This document shows positions 9,701-16,947 of a stretch of DNA of 58,995 nt, one piece after another (the first letter of the stretch is position 1; every line of letters begins with the position of its first letter). Origin of the DNA: Butyrivibrio sp. VCD2006 (GTDB lineage Bacteria; Bacillota; Clostridia; Lachnospirales; Lachnospiraceae); NCBI RefSeq assembly GCF_000423925.1, contig NZ_KE384109.1:1-58995 (forward strand), read 5' to 3'. Both the position numbers and the translations under genes were made by a program. The notes under the pieces are model-generated. The model did no database searches, was not told the origin of the DNA, and saw only the letters and a program-made list of their open reading frames with translations.

Positions 9701-10665
9701 CCGGAACGCGCATCTGCAGCTGATCCGCACAGCATAACCTGCAGATTATATAGGGTAGGAGAGGACACATCCCACTCCGTCGGATTCTTTACAAGGAAGC
9801 TGGCAGAGACTACATGTTTCGCTTCTTCTTGCGTATAGGATGACGAGGTAATGCATGAATTATCCTGAATATCAGTAGATGCTTTTGATTTGCAGTCAAG
9901 AGAACGAGCTGATTCGTAGTTTGAGAAATGTTCCCATTCAGAGCAGGAACTCTGCCCTTCATCAGCCTTGTCATAGGGAATAAGCTTGATTTCATCACCA
10001 TTTGCGTCAGTAATTGCATAGCGCAATGTGAAAGCGTGCTTCTCGCTAACTTCCTTAGCTTGACTTCTGTGATCATTTTCGGGAACACATTCATCTGCAA
10101 TAGTTGAATCTTTTTGGGGCAGATTGCTCATACATGAGTCTGCGATTTTCCCGCATATAACCTCGGTCTCCACCTCCAGCAGGTATCCCTCATCCACTTT
10201 CTTCGAATGGACATAGATCCCATTCTCCGGGATGTAGGTGCAGCCGTAGTCGCAAAGCCATACATTACGGTAGATTCCGCCGCCGGTGTACCACCTCGCG
10301 CTGGGGAATCTGCATCTTGCAGCAACCATGATCTCATTGGTTCCGGGCTTCACAAAGTCAGTAACTTCAAGGACAAACTGCGTGTAGCCGCTTTTCCATT
10401 CGCCTGCAATTTTCCCATTGATATAGACAATGCTATCCATATAGATTCCGTCAAAAACGAAAAACAGACGCCTTCCCTCTACTGCCTCAAAGTGGTTCAG
10501 ATACCAACCGGTAGCGTCAGCGTAGAGATTGTGAGCGTCTTCGATTAAAAAGTCGTGCGGAATAGAAACAGATTCAAAATTGCCGAGGCGCTTCTTTGCT
10601 TCTTCAAAGGTAGTACCAGCCGGCAATTTCAGGAATTTCCAGTTTTCATTGTAAAGTTTTTTCAT
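6727..10665 (-). CDS. Glycoside hydrolase family 2 enzyme (beta-galactosidase-like), very long
   Basis: A 1312-residue protein without a signal peptide, so cytoplasmic. Residues 1-150 form the GH2 sugar-binding jelly roll (RWYTGGGIYRNVWL near its end). The Ig-like second domain (about 165-395) is swollen by Ser/Glu/Lys-rich low-complexity insertions. The TIM barrel is about 400-690, with the acid/base Glu at about 521 in SIGNEIYD and the nucleophile Glu at about 600 in YGSETYS. A DUF4982-like domain follows, then Ig-like and beta-sandwich modules to the C-terminus. The usual length for this family is about 700-1000. AAAGGA lies 8 bases before the ATG. The downstream gene on the same strand order, the MFS carrier, probably supplies its oligosaccharide. 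Exact substrate is uncertain (beta-galactoside, beta-glucuronide or beta-mannoside). Confidence 0.9.
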   Translation of the reverse strand: MKKLYNENWKFLKLPAGTTFEEAKKRLGNFESVSIPHDFLIEDAHNLYADATGWYLNHFEAVEGRRLFFVFDGIYMDSIVYINGKIAGEWKSGYTQFVLEVTDFVKPGTNEIMVAARCRFPSARWYTGGGIYRNVWLCDYGCTYIPENGIYVHSKKVDEGYLLEVETEVICGKIADSCMSNLPQKDSTIADECVPENDHRSQAKEVSEKHAFTLRYAITDANGDEIKLIPYDKADEGQSSCSEWEHFSNYESARSLDCKSKASTDIQDNSCITSSSYTQEEAKHVVSASFLVKNPTEWDVSSPTLYNLQVMLCGSAADARSGERLPSAEIVSRVVNTSSHHDVSREEDNASEVTKTEKSASHKLQKETSSSGTLKIKSTSSSVLQEETLKIGFRDLRFDANKGFFINGRHTKINGVCIHHDLGALGVAFSRCAMKRRLVQLKKMGVNAIRLSHNVYDPAVLELADKMGFLVDSEALDMWERPKTEFDFSHFFTDWYEKEVASWVRRDRNHPSVFMWSIGNEIYDTHADERGLELTKILRDEVKKHDPKGNGLVTSASNFMPWENAQKCADELELVGYNYAERCYKEHHESHPDWIIYGSETYSIVQSRGIYHFPLSETVLSDSDLQCSSLGNSQTSWGAESIEACICDDRDMEFSLGQFIWTGYDYIGEPTPYQTKNSYFGLIDTAGFFKDAYYVFKSAWVSCEDDPFVHIFPYWDFNEGQTVDVRVSSNLPVVELFLNGRSLGKQELTHAPGSGHHIIADYSAVYEKGELHAVGYDKNGTVIAEDFKRSFGDVCGLKVDLFDGNDMLIEGSDSKKNDPVDDNSDMIESSYSEKIGSFDNNLIFAEISAIDADGNPVENANNYVKVSVTDGTLVGFDNGDSTDYDSYKADTRRLFSGKALAIVKRASADVMPTITATLVPGREIRAIRLHADKENTGTSKHSDAADSHDISDSNGTTIINENITAATPATTTLTPDRKTITVSAEVFPAGADTSDLRFRVLNRKGVDTNIAKVTQDGNLAHIEALGDGEFRLRAEANNGAAEVKVISELGFTIDGLGAAFLDPFGYTSASLYSSTKGEIAAGNEQGIATAREAEAVITYDGIDFGRDGSDEITVDIFALTDESCIFEIWKGIPGEEGSVLLSERPYHKKMIWSVYQPDTWKLSERLTGLCTISFRVYDKMHIKGFLFKKQERAWFEIPAVSADSIYGDAFTKEADAVCGIGNNVTLSFGEVVFGSSPTAVVIDGRANKAANTLHMIFKDPATGAEEKEILEFSESTDYTTKEFPISQRTGAWDVSFVFLPGSNFDFRSFKFI

Positions 10666-10683
10666 AATAAAAATCCTTTTGGT

Positions 10684-10722
10684 TTCGTAGGCGGAAACCC
10701 ACTGCCAAGGGTGATGGGCAGT
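10684..10722. repeat. Isolated insertion-element-like end hairpin
   Basis: The string CGTAGGCGGAAACCCACT occurs here and at 36293, each time just upstream of a minus-strand gene and each time leading into a hairpin (here ACTGCC with GGCAGT). At 36293 it forms one end of a larger remnant with an IS200-like hairpin at the other end. Here only this end is present, so it is probably a solo end or a small non-autonomous copy. It would lie in the 5' leader of the GH2 gene. Confidence 0.45.
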
Positions 10723-10769
10723 TGATATAAACTAGCCATACGTTCAAGTGTGTTTTTTATGCTTAGGCA

Positions 10770-10907
10770 TCTAGTAAAGAATGAATTTCTATTGTTCAGC
10801 CATTCATTTAAGAGCAAATTTCTATAATGTTCAGCCATTCATTTATGAGCAAATTTCTATAATGTTTAGCCATTCATTAAAGAGTGAATTTTCTATAATG
10901 TTTAGTT
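10770..10907. repeat. 35-bp tandem repeat, about 3.5 copies
   Basis: The unit contains CAGCCATTCATTTA and AAATTTCTATAATG. Unit starts (AGC) fall at 10798, 10833 and 10868, with a degenerate fourth at 10904, so the period is 35, 35, 36. The last copy runs into the stop codon of the MFS gene. It lies between the MFS gene and the GH2 gene, which are read in the same direction, so it is probably transcribed. Confidence 0.8.
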
Positions 10908-12221
10908 ATCCATGTCAAGGTCATCCCAGATGTTCCTGCCCGGATCAGGCTTGACATCGCCGTGTTTTACAAAACACATGGTGACAAATGACAGACAGGA
11001 GAAGATGAAAGCGTAAGGAAACAAAGTCTTGTAGGACACGTGTTCAAGCAAAAAACCCGAGAAAATGGGGGTAAACACCTGAGCTGCCATGGAGAACGTG
11101 TAATAAAGGCCGGTGTATTTGCCGATAACGCTGCTTTTGCCCATGCCGACAACCATGGGGTAGGAGTTGACATTGATGCCTGCCCAGCCAATGCCGATAA
11201 GCGCAAAAAATACGTTGAGAATTGTGCTGTAGTGTGTCATGAGAGCTGCTGAAAGATAGCAGATACTCATGAGTGCGATACCGATCAGGATGGTCTTTTT
11301 TCTGCCGATTTTCGTGGCAAGAAATCCCATTGGAATGTAAGCGATAACTGCGGAAATCAGCGCAACCATGAGGCAGTCTGCGTATGCTCCGTTCCTGAGC
11401 CCCCAAACTTCCGTGACATATCTTGAAAAAGCAGTTGTTACCGCATTATAAGCCGTAAACCATAAAAATACCGAGATGAGCAATAGGGTAAGGCTTTGGA
11501 AAACGTCTCGGGACAATTTTCCTGCATTCTGATACTTTTCTTCCTTGGTGTCACCCTCAAGCTCTCTGGCGTCATCGCCGTCAAAGTTCTCAACACCTTC
11601 ACGGACCTCAGTCATGAGTTTCTTTTCATTGATAGTCAAAAAGAGTATAACGACGGTTACTACCATGAAAGAAGCGATAGCGATCATCAGTGGGATATAG
11701 TTGGTTTCTGCTTCATTTTCAGCAGACTTGAGCAGCACTTTGATCATGATAAGTGTGTAGACTGCACCCAGAGTTCCCATTAGATTGATGATGGCATTGG
11801 CCTGACTTCTGTGAACCGCAGGGGTCAGCTCAGGCATCAGTGAAATCGCAGGAGACCTGTAAATGCCCATAGAAACAAGCAGCATAAGCAGGAAAAATAT
11901 GAAGAGCTGCAGGTTGTAGCTGATATGTGCAACATAAATCATGGAATTGAAAAAGATAACAGCCAGAGTTGTGCCCACCAGAATGAAGGGCATGCGCTTA
12001 CCAATCCTGGTATTGGCTTTGTCGGAAAGTGTTCCGAACATAGGCAACAGGAAAAGTGCAAGAATATTGTCAAAAGCCATGATAGTACCTGTGAAGGTCT
12101 CTCCAAGGCCGAAGTGATATGTCAGAATTTTAGGGATTTCGTTGTCGTAAAACTGCCAAAAAGCCAGTATAGACATGAATGCGAAACCTATTAAGATAGT
12201 TCTCTTGTAATTGAGCTTCAT
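10902..12221 (-). CDS. MFS sugar transporter (SLC45-like)
   Basis: A 439-residue protein with 12 hydrophobic spans split by a charged central loop (about 210-245). GTLSDKANTRIGKRMP after span 2 is the MFS loop 2-3 motif, and FLATKIGRKK is its echo in the second half. The family (MFS sucrose or oligosaccharide/cation symporters) imports disaccharides and oligosaccharides. The ATG at 12221 sits 9 bases after GGGGG; a TTG two codons earlier is too close to that site. It lies upstream of the GH2 gene on the same strand, separated by 236 bases that include a tandem repeat. Together they look like an uptake-and-hydrolysis pair. Confidence 0.87.
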   Translation of the reverse strand: MKLNYKRTILIGFAFMSILAFWQFYDNEIPKILTYHFGLGETFTGTIMAFDNILALFLLPMFGTLSDKANTRIGKRMPFILVGTTLAVIFFNSMIYVAHISYNLQLFIFFLLMLLVSMGIYRSPAISLMPELTPAVHRSQANAIINLMGTLGAVYTLIMIKVLLKSAENEAETNYIPLMIAIASFMVVTVVILFLTINEKKLMTEVREGVENFDGDDARELEGDTKEEKYQNAGKLSRDVFQSLTLLLISVFLWFTAYNAVTTAFSRYVTEVWGLRNGAYADCLMVALISAVIAYIPMGFLATKIGRKKTILIGIALMSICYLSAALMTHYSTILNVFFALIGIGWAGINVNSYPMVVGMGKSSVIGKYTGLYYTFSMAAQVFTPIFSGFLLEHVSYKTLFPYAFIFSCLSFVTMCFVKHGDVKPDPGRNIWDDLDMDN

Positions 12222-12371
12222 TGACAATTTCCCCCAATAACTTTTACCTCATCTTATATAATAGCACCTCATTGGGGTTTGTGAAATGAAATTATAATTG
12301 TTGTTATATGAATTAACTTTTAGGCGAAGTATGAGGGCGAATTGGGATAAGTTGAGAAGGGGGCTGCTGGA

Positions 12372-12590
12372 TAGGATTTGCTGGGATGAGGATCTGTTGG
12401 GAAGGGATTTGCTGGGAAGGGATTTGCTGGGAAGGGGATCTGTTGGGAAGGGATTTGTTGGGAAGGTATTTGTTGGGAAGGGATTTGCTGGGAAGGTATT
12501 TGTTGGGAAGGGATTGTTGGGAAGGTATTTGTTGGGAAGGGATTTGCTGGGAAGGTATTTGTTGGGAAGGGATTTGTTGAGATGGGATTG
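12372..12590. repeat. G-rich 15-bp minisatellite
   Basis: About 14 copies of a 15-bp unit, GGGAAGGGATTTGCT and variants (GGTATTT, GTT). One copy is shortened, which shifts phase. The many GGG tracts on the plus strand could form G-quadruplexes. The period is a multiple of three, so frames stay open and yield a repetitive LLGRD/YLLGRD peptide, but no ribosome binding site or other coding sign supports a gene. Confidence 0.85.
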
Positions 12591-12713
12591 TCTTGATGAA
12601 GGTTATTGAGGAGTGGGGAGGAGGGGGCTTGTTGATAAGGACTTTGTTTTGATGAAGGGTATTAAGGTGATGGAGTAGAGCTTGTTGGGATGGAGTTCAT
12701 TTTAAGTACTTAC

Positions 12714-13213
12714 ATCTATGAAAAAAGGAAAAAGGCTGATTTCATAGATGGTATTAGGGTTATCCATCTATGAAAAATGGAAAAATTGGAAAATCATAGA
12801 TTGCCTATGTTCATACATCTATGAAAAGAGAAAAAGTGGTGATTTCATAGATGGAATGAGGTTTTTCCATCTATGAAAAATGGAAAAACTCGAAAATCAT
12901 AGATTACCAATGTACTTACATCTATGAAAAAAGGAAAAAGGCTGATTTCATAGATGGCATGAGGGCTTTTCATCTATGATATATTGAAAAATCTGAAAAT
13001 CATAGATTGTCTATGTGCTTGCATCTATGAAAACAGAAAAAAGGTTGATTTCATAGATCCTAGAGGGTTTTTCTATCTATGAAATATGGAAAAGTGCGAA
13101 AATCATAGATTGCCAACGTACTTGCATCTATGAAAAAAGGGAAAAGGCTGATTTCATAGATGGCTTGAGGGTTTTCCATCTATGAAATTTGAAAAAATCT
13201 AAAAATCATAGAT
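12714..13213. repeat. Array of ten 36-bp palindromes at 51/52-bp pitch
   Basis: Ten imperfect palindromes, each 36 bp, with arms ATCTATGA and TCATAGAT. Starts are 12714, 12766, 12817, 12869, 12920, 12972, 13023, 13075, 13126 and 13178: spacing alternates 52 and 51, giving an exact 103-bp higher-order unit. Two interior types alternate (one with GGCTGAT, one with GAAAAT before the right arm). Interiors are purine-rich on the plus strand; 15-16-bp spacers vary. The same family reappears at 58806. No gene lies within; the whole gap 12222-14022 contains only arrays. Confidence 0.9.
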
Positions 13214-13247
13214 AATCCATCGGAGAAACATGGGAGAAATGTATGAC

Positions 13248-13546
13248 TGGCAATAAATCAGAAGGACATTGGTAATTTTGTTGTCAAAATTCTTGTTTAA
13301 TAAGTGTCCAAAATTTGCACAGGCAACAAATAGACATAAGTAGATGTTTATTGTTGTCACCCAGAATACCTTGCAGCAACAAGAATAGACTATATTTAAT
13401 CATTTGTTGACACTTGCTAAAAACCAAAGGTTGTGATGGCAACAAAGCAAGTAAATACAACTTGATTTATTGCCATTAGAAATTTTAAGCAAGTCAAAAA
13501 TATTCGAAACGACAACAAGACAAGCATATATCAAAGGATTTGTTGC
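13248..13546. repeat. Scattered GGCAACAAA/TTTGTTGCC palindromes
   Basis: At least five palindromes of about 34-39 bp with arms like GGCAACAAA and TTTGTTGTC: 13248-13286, 13322-13358, 13376-13411, 13437-13475 and 13513-13546. Several arms differ by changes that would still pair as G-U in RNA. Spacing is irregular (about 53 to 76 bases), unlike the neighbouring 51/52-bp array. No coding function seen. Confidence 0.65.
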
Positions 13547-13570
13547 AAAAATCGCTTTTCAGCAATATAT

Positions 13571-13633
13571 ACAGTCACAAGAAACAAGATCTACAGTCAC
13601 AAGAAGTAAGATCTACAGCCCCAAGAAACAAAA
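13571..13633. repeat. 22-bp tandem repeat, three copies
   Basis: Unit ACAGTCACAAGAAACAAGAT plus CT, at 13571, 13593 and 13615 with small changes. It lies inside the gene-free stretch between the MFS gene and the condensation-domain gene. Confidence 0.8.
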
Positions 13634-13696
13634 CTTATTACAAAACAGGCAGGCTATAAGAAACCAATTCATCACAAGATAAGCCATCGATGATGC

Positions 13697-13880
13697 AACA
13701 AATTCCCAACCAAATAGGCACCTCCACGAAACCTATTTTTCACAAGATAGAATCCCCAATATCAACAAATTCCCAACCAAATAGGCACCTCCACGAAACC
13801 TATTCTTCACAAGATAGAATCCCCAATATCAACAAATCTCCAACCAAATAGGCTCTTCCAAGTAACCAGTTCATCACAAG
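13697..13880. repeat. 67-bp tandem repeat, nearly three copies
   Basis: The unit starts AACAAATTCCCAACCAAATA and continues through CACAAGATAGAATCCCCAA. Copies start at 13697, 13764 and 13831, an exact 67-bp period; the first two are almost identical and the third has drifted. It ends about 140 bases before the condensation-domain gene. Confidence 0.85.
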
Positions 13881-14022
13881 CCGCACTCCCCAACAAGCCC
13901 CCCACCTCTTCCAACATATCGGTCAATTTCATCCGAAGTGTCCATTAAGTCCCGAGGCATATGGAATACGGCGTCCTATTGTGATACCTTTCCCATAAGA
14001 AAAGCAGAGGAGGGGGACGAAG

Positions 14023-15519
14023 ATGACAAAAACATACGAGACTATGACTAACATAGATGCATCAAAAATAAGCCCGCGCAGGAGCAAAACACCCAACAAG
14101 TGTAAAGCAGGTGCCGCATTTGAAACACCCGGTACATCAAAAACATATCCGCTTACCGCGGCGCAGAACATGCATTACAGATGGATCAAAGAATACGGAA
14201 CTCAGCAGGTGTCTGGACTTAGCGTGATCGCATCTATCAAGACCGACATTGACTTTGAACTTCTGGAGAAGTGCCTAAAGCTCGAGATGGAAAGATACGG
14301 CTGCATGAGAATCAGGTTTACTAAGGCAGATAAAAAAGGCAGAATACAGCAGTATCTTGTAAATAAGGATGAGAGAGATATCCCTTTAAAAGACCTCTCA
14401 GGCATGACAATGGAAGAAGCTGACCGCACGATGCAGGGATGGGCCTACAAAACCTTCGATGGCGATGATATCCCGATGTGTGAAGTTTTCATGATGAAGC
14501 TCCCTGAAGGATTTAATGGCTTCTTTATTCATATGGATCACAGATTGATAGATTCCTGCGGAGTTTTCGTGATGATAAATGACACAATGGCGCTCTACAC
14601 GCACTACAAATTCGGAACGGATTTCCCGGCAGACCTGGTTGACTACGAGGAAATTCTTAAGCAGGATCTGAAAAAAGCATCAAATGAGAAACGCGTAAAA
14701 AGAGCGAAAGAATTTTGGGAAGAAATGCTGGACAACTGGGGAGAGCCGCTGTATTCGGACATTCAGGGATCTGCAGTTCTTGAAAAAGCGAGAAAGAAAC
14801 ACAAAAATCCTGGTTTAAGGGCGGCTGATATTGAAAGAGAGCAGCTATTTGTTGCGGTGAAGGACTACAAGCTTGATGCAGCGCCCACAAATGAGCTTTT
14901 TGACTTCTGCCTGCACAATAATCTGACAATAACAAACCTTTTACTACTAGGCCTTAGAACTTATTTGTCCAAGCAAAACGGCGGCCAGGAAGATATAACC
15001 ATAGAGAACTTCATTGCAAGAAGAACTTCAAGAAACGACTGGATGTCCGGCGGAAGCAGAACTATCATGTTCCCCTGCAGAACAGTAATCTCAGGAAATA
15101 CCCGGTTTCTGGATGCGGCTTATGAGGTCCAGACCATGCAGAACAAGGTCTACATGCACAGCACCTATGACCCTGAGCTTATCCGCGAAGAAATCAGGAA
15201 GCGCTACAAAACGCCGGCGCACACAACTTATGAAAGCTGCTACCTAACCTATCAGCCCATGCCCGTGAAGCTTGAAAACCCGCTTTTAAAGGACATTCCC
15301 ATACATACCAAGTGGTTTGCAAACGGCGCAGCGACAAAGAAAATGTACCTCACAGTCTCACACACGCAGGATGGAGGTCTGAACTTTTCCTATCACTACC
15401 AGACAGCCGACCTCACGGAAAAAGACGTGGAGCTCTTAAACTACTATCTGATGCGCATATTGTTCCGGGGAGTTGAACATCCGGATATGTCTGTCGGCGA
15501 GATTATGGAGGCAGTGTAA
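14023..15519 (+). CDS. Stand-alone condensation-domain (acyltransferase-like) protein
   Basis: A 498-residue protein with the chloramphenicol-acetyltransferase-like fold of NRPS condensation domains. After a basic, low-complexity N-terminus (1-40) comes PLTAAQ, the usual first condensation motif. The core HHxxxDG motif appears as DHRLIDS near residue 180: the second His and the Asp are kept, the first His and the Gly are changed. Later parts include SGGSRTIMFPCRTVI. No adenylation or carrier domain is fused or adjacent. Such free-standing proteins join acyl groups to alcohols or amines, or are inactive relatives; the product is unknown. GAGGAGGGGG lies 7 bases upstream of the ATG. A TetR regulator gene converges on it from the right. 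Confidence 0.75.
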   Translation: MTKTYETMTNIDASKISPRRSKTPNKCKAGAAFETPGTSKTYPLTAAQNMHYRWIKEYGTQQVSGLSVIASIKTDIDFELLEKCLKLEMERYGCMRIRFTKADKKGRIQQYLVNKDERDIPLKDLSGMTMEEADRTMQGWAYKTFDGDDIPMCEVFMMKLPEGFNGFFIHMDHRLIDSCGVFVMINDTMALYTHYKFGTDFPADLVDYEEILKQDLKKASNEKRVKRAKEFWEEMLDNWGEPLYSDIQGSAVLEKARKKHKNPGLRAADIEREQLFVAVKDYKLDAAPTNELFDFCLHNNLTITNLLLLGLRTYLSKQNGGQEDITIENFIARRTSRNDWMSGGSRTIMFPCRTVISGNTRFLDAAYEVQTMQNKVYMHSTYDPELIREEIRKRYKTPAHTTYESCYLTYQPMPVKLENPLLKDIPIHTKWFANGAATKKMYLTVSHTQDGGLNFSYHYQTADLTEKDVELLNYYLMRILFRGVEHPDMSVGEIMEAV

Positions 15520-15610
15520 TCGAGCTAAAACACTGAATTCCCAGAGCATCGTGGCGAGCAAAAGATAGCTAATCCACCGAGCTCACTACAGGTATAATCA
15601 GCCTGACACC

Positions 15611-16180
15611 TTACAGATACGGCATCACGCCACCAAGAAACATCTTAGTCATAATATTAGCAATATTCTCAGCGGGGGATGCGAAGTCCTCCGCTGTCCA
15701 TTTATGCAGGACACCGATGATACTTCCGATCGCACCGGCAATCAGATATGAAAACTCCTCCTTGGACGCGCTTGTAGACTGGGTTTCATCGGTAACACTT
15801 GTTACATAACGATGGAACATTCGCATAGCCTTCTCGAAAAAGTTATCACCTCTGGCGCTCTCCAGGAGATTGGCAAGAAACGGATTTTTCTCAGTGTAAT
15901 TGCAGATCGCAAGGAAATATGACTTGCACATATCATGGTCATTCTTTGGATGGAAGCTCTCCATCATCCCGAAAATATCGTCAAGAGTCTTATCTTCAGC
16001 GGCATCTACAAGCGCCGGGATGTTTTCATAGTGATTATAAAAGGTGCTCCGGACCACACCGGCTCTCTGTATTACGTCTGACACTGTTATTTTACTCAGG
16101 TCCTTCTCTTTTATCAGCAGGAAAAATGAATCAATTATGGCATCTTCCGCGGTGCTGTAGCGCTCATCGAGTTCGTTCAT
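15611..16180 (-). CDS. TetR/AcrR-family regulator
   Basis: A 189-residue protein. Residues 10-55 form the TetR DNA-binding domain (ITVSDVIQRAGVVRSTFYNHYEN). The rest is all-helical, like the TetR_C domains of Clostridia, with a ligand pocket that cannot be predicted. CGGAG lies 8 bases before the ATG. It converges with the condensation-domain gene, with 91 bases between stops, so it may or may not control that gene. No clear palindrome was found in its own upstream region. Confidence 0.9.
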   Translation of the reverse strand: MNELDERYSTAEDAIIDSFFLLIKEKDLSKITVSDVIQRAGVVRSTFYNHYENIPALVDAAEDKTLDDIFGMMESFHPKNDHDMCKSYFLAICNYTEKNPFLANLLESARGDNFFEKAMRMFHRYVTSVTDETQSTSASKEEFSYLIAGAIGSIIGVLHKWTAEDFASPAENIANIMTKMFLGGVMPYL

Positions 16181-16327
16181 GCATATCTCCGTTCGTGTAT
16201 TTTTGAATGTAATTGCGATATTTATTATAGCAGATTATGGTGAATTTTTACTGTGGCATATTGAATTTGTGATTCGGGAATGCAAAGGAGTGTGGAAATA
16301 TAAAAATGTACGAAAGTTCCTGCAGAA

Positions 16328-16364
16328 TATAATTTGAAATTTTATCGCAGCTACGATAAAATTT
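16328..16364 (+). promoter_or_regulatory. -10 box and operator of the HTH/HipA-like pair
   Basis: TATAAT at 16328-16333 is followed by a near-perfect palindrome, AAATTTTATCG (16338-16348) and CGATAAAATTT (16354-16364), ending 4 bases before the ATG at 16369. There is no Shine-Dalgarno sequence between them. The palindrome covers the likely transcription start, so the HTH protein probably represses its own operon here, as HipB-type antitoxins do. Confidence 0.7.
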
Positions 16365-16368
16365 ATAT

Positions 16369-16947
16369 ATGAATACTGACATAATTTTGAAGGAAAAACT
16401 AAATAGAAAAGGCCTGAATCTCCATACCCTGAGTGAGCGCTCCGGAGTGGCATATTCTACAGTTTACAACCTTTTTACAGGAAAAAAGAAAATTGAAGAT
16501 GCCAAAAGTGAGAGCCTATACAAGATTGCTCGATGTCTTGACATGTCCATGGGTGATTTATACTACCAATTTGTAATAAGAGAGATGGATAAGGCTAAGG
16601 TTATGCCTGATTTCATGCTAATGTGGGAAGATGAGGTCATAGGATCGGTCCATATTGGCGAGCTTGAAGTTACAATAGACCGTTATGACCTTAATCCGGT
16701 AAAACAGATTTTCTATGCTGACAAGATAAGCAGATTTGTTTTTGGCAGAATAATCCGTGACAGATGCTGGGATGAGCACAGACCTGACAGTCAGCGCATG
16801 CTGCAGATATTGGGGCTTGAGGAATATAATCCTTTCGAGATATGCAAAAAGACCCATGGGAAAATGGTACAGGACAAAACATGGTTTAAATTCGAGGGGG
16901 AAACCCTGACATATAAAGAATTGACGAGGGCAAAACATGCTTCCTGA
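16369..16947 (+). CDS. Xre-type HTH protein paired with a HipA-like kinase
   Basis: A 192-residue protein. Residues 5-68 are a helix-turn-helix of the Xre/Cro type (LSERSGVAYSTVYNLFTGKK, then KIARCLDMSMGDLY). Residues 80-190 are of unknown fold and contain GSVHIGELEVTIDRYD and a small E/K-rich end; by position they might stand in for the small N-terminal subdomain missing from the kinase encoded next, but I see no clear match. The next gene starts 11 bases before this one ends. A palindrome overlaps the start region, and no ribosome binding site is visible, suggesting weak or leaderless translation. Probable role: DNA-binding antitoxin of a toxin-antitoxin-like module. Confidence 0.75.
   Translation: MNTDIILKEKLNRKGLNLHTLSERSGVAYSTVYNLFTGKKKIEDAKSESLYKIARCLDMSMGDLYYQFVIREMDKAKVMPDFMLMWEDEVIGSVHIGELEVTIDRYDLNPVKQIFYADKISRFVFGRIIRDRCWDEHRPDSQRMLQILGLEEYNPFEICKKTHGKMVQDKTWFKFEGETLTYKELTRAKHAS

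Noticed and set aside
12298..12609. Open frame encoding LLGRD-type repeats as a gene
   Set aside because: It has no ribosome binding site, exists only because the 15-bp repeat keeps frames open, and other frames are open as well.
12714..13213. CRISPR array
   Set aside because: Only the 8-base arms are conserved, the interiors vary in two types, spacers are 15-16 bp, and no cas gene is present.
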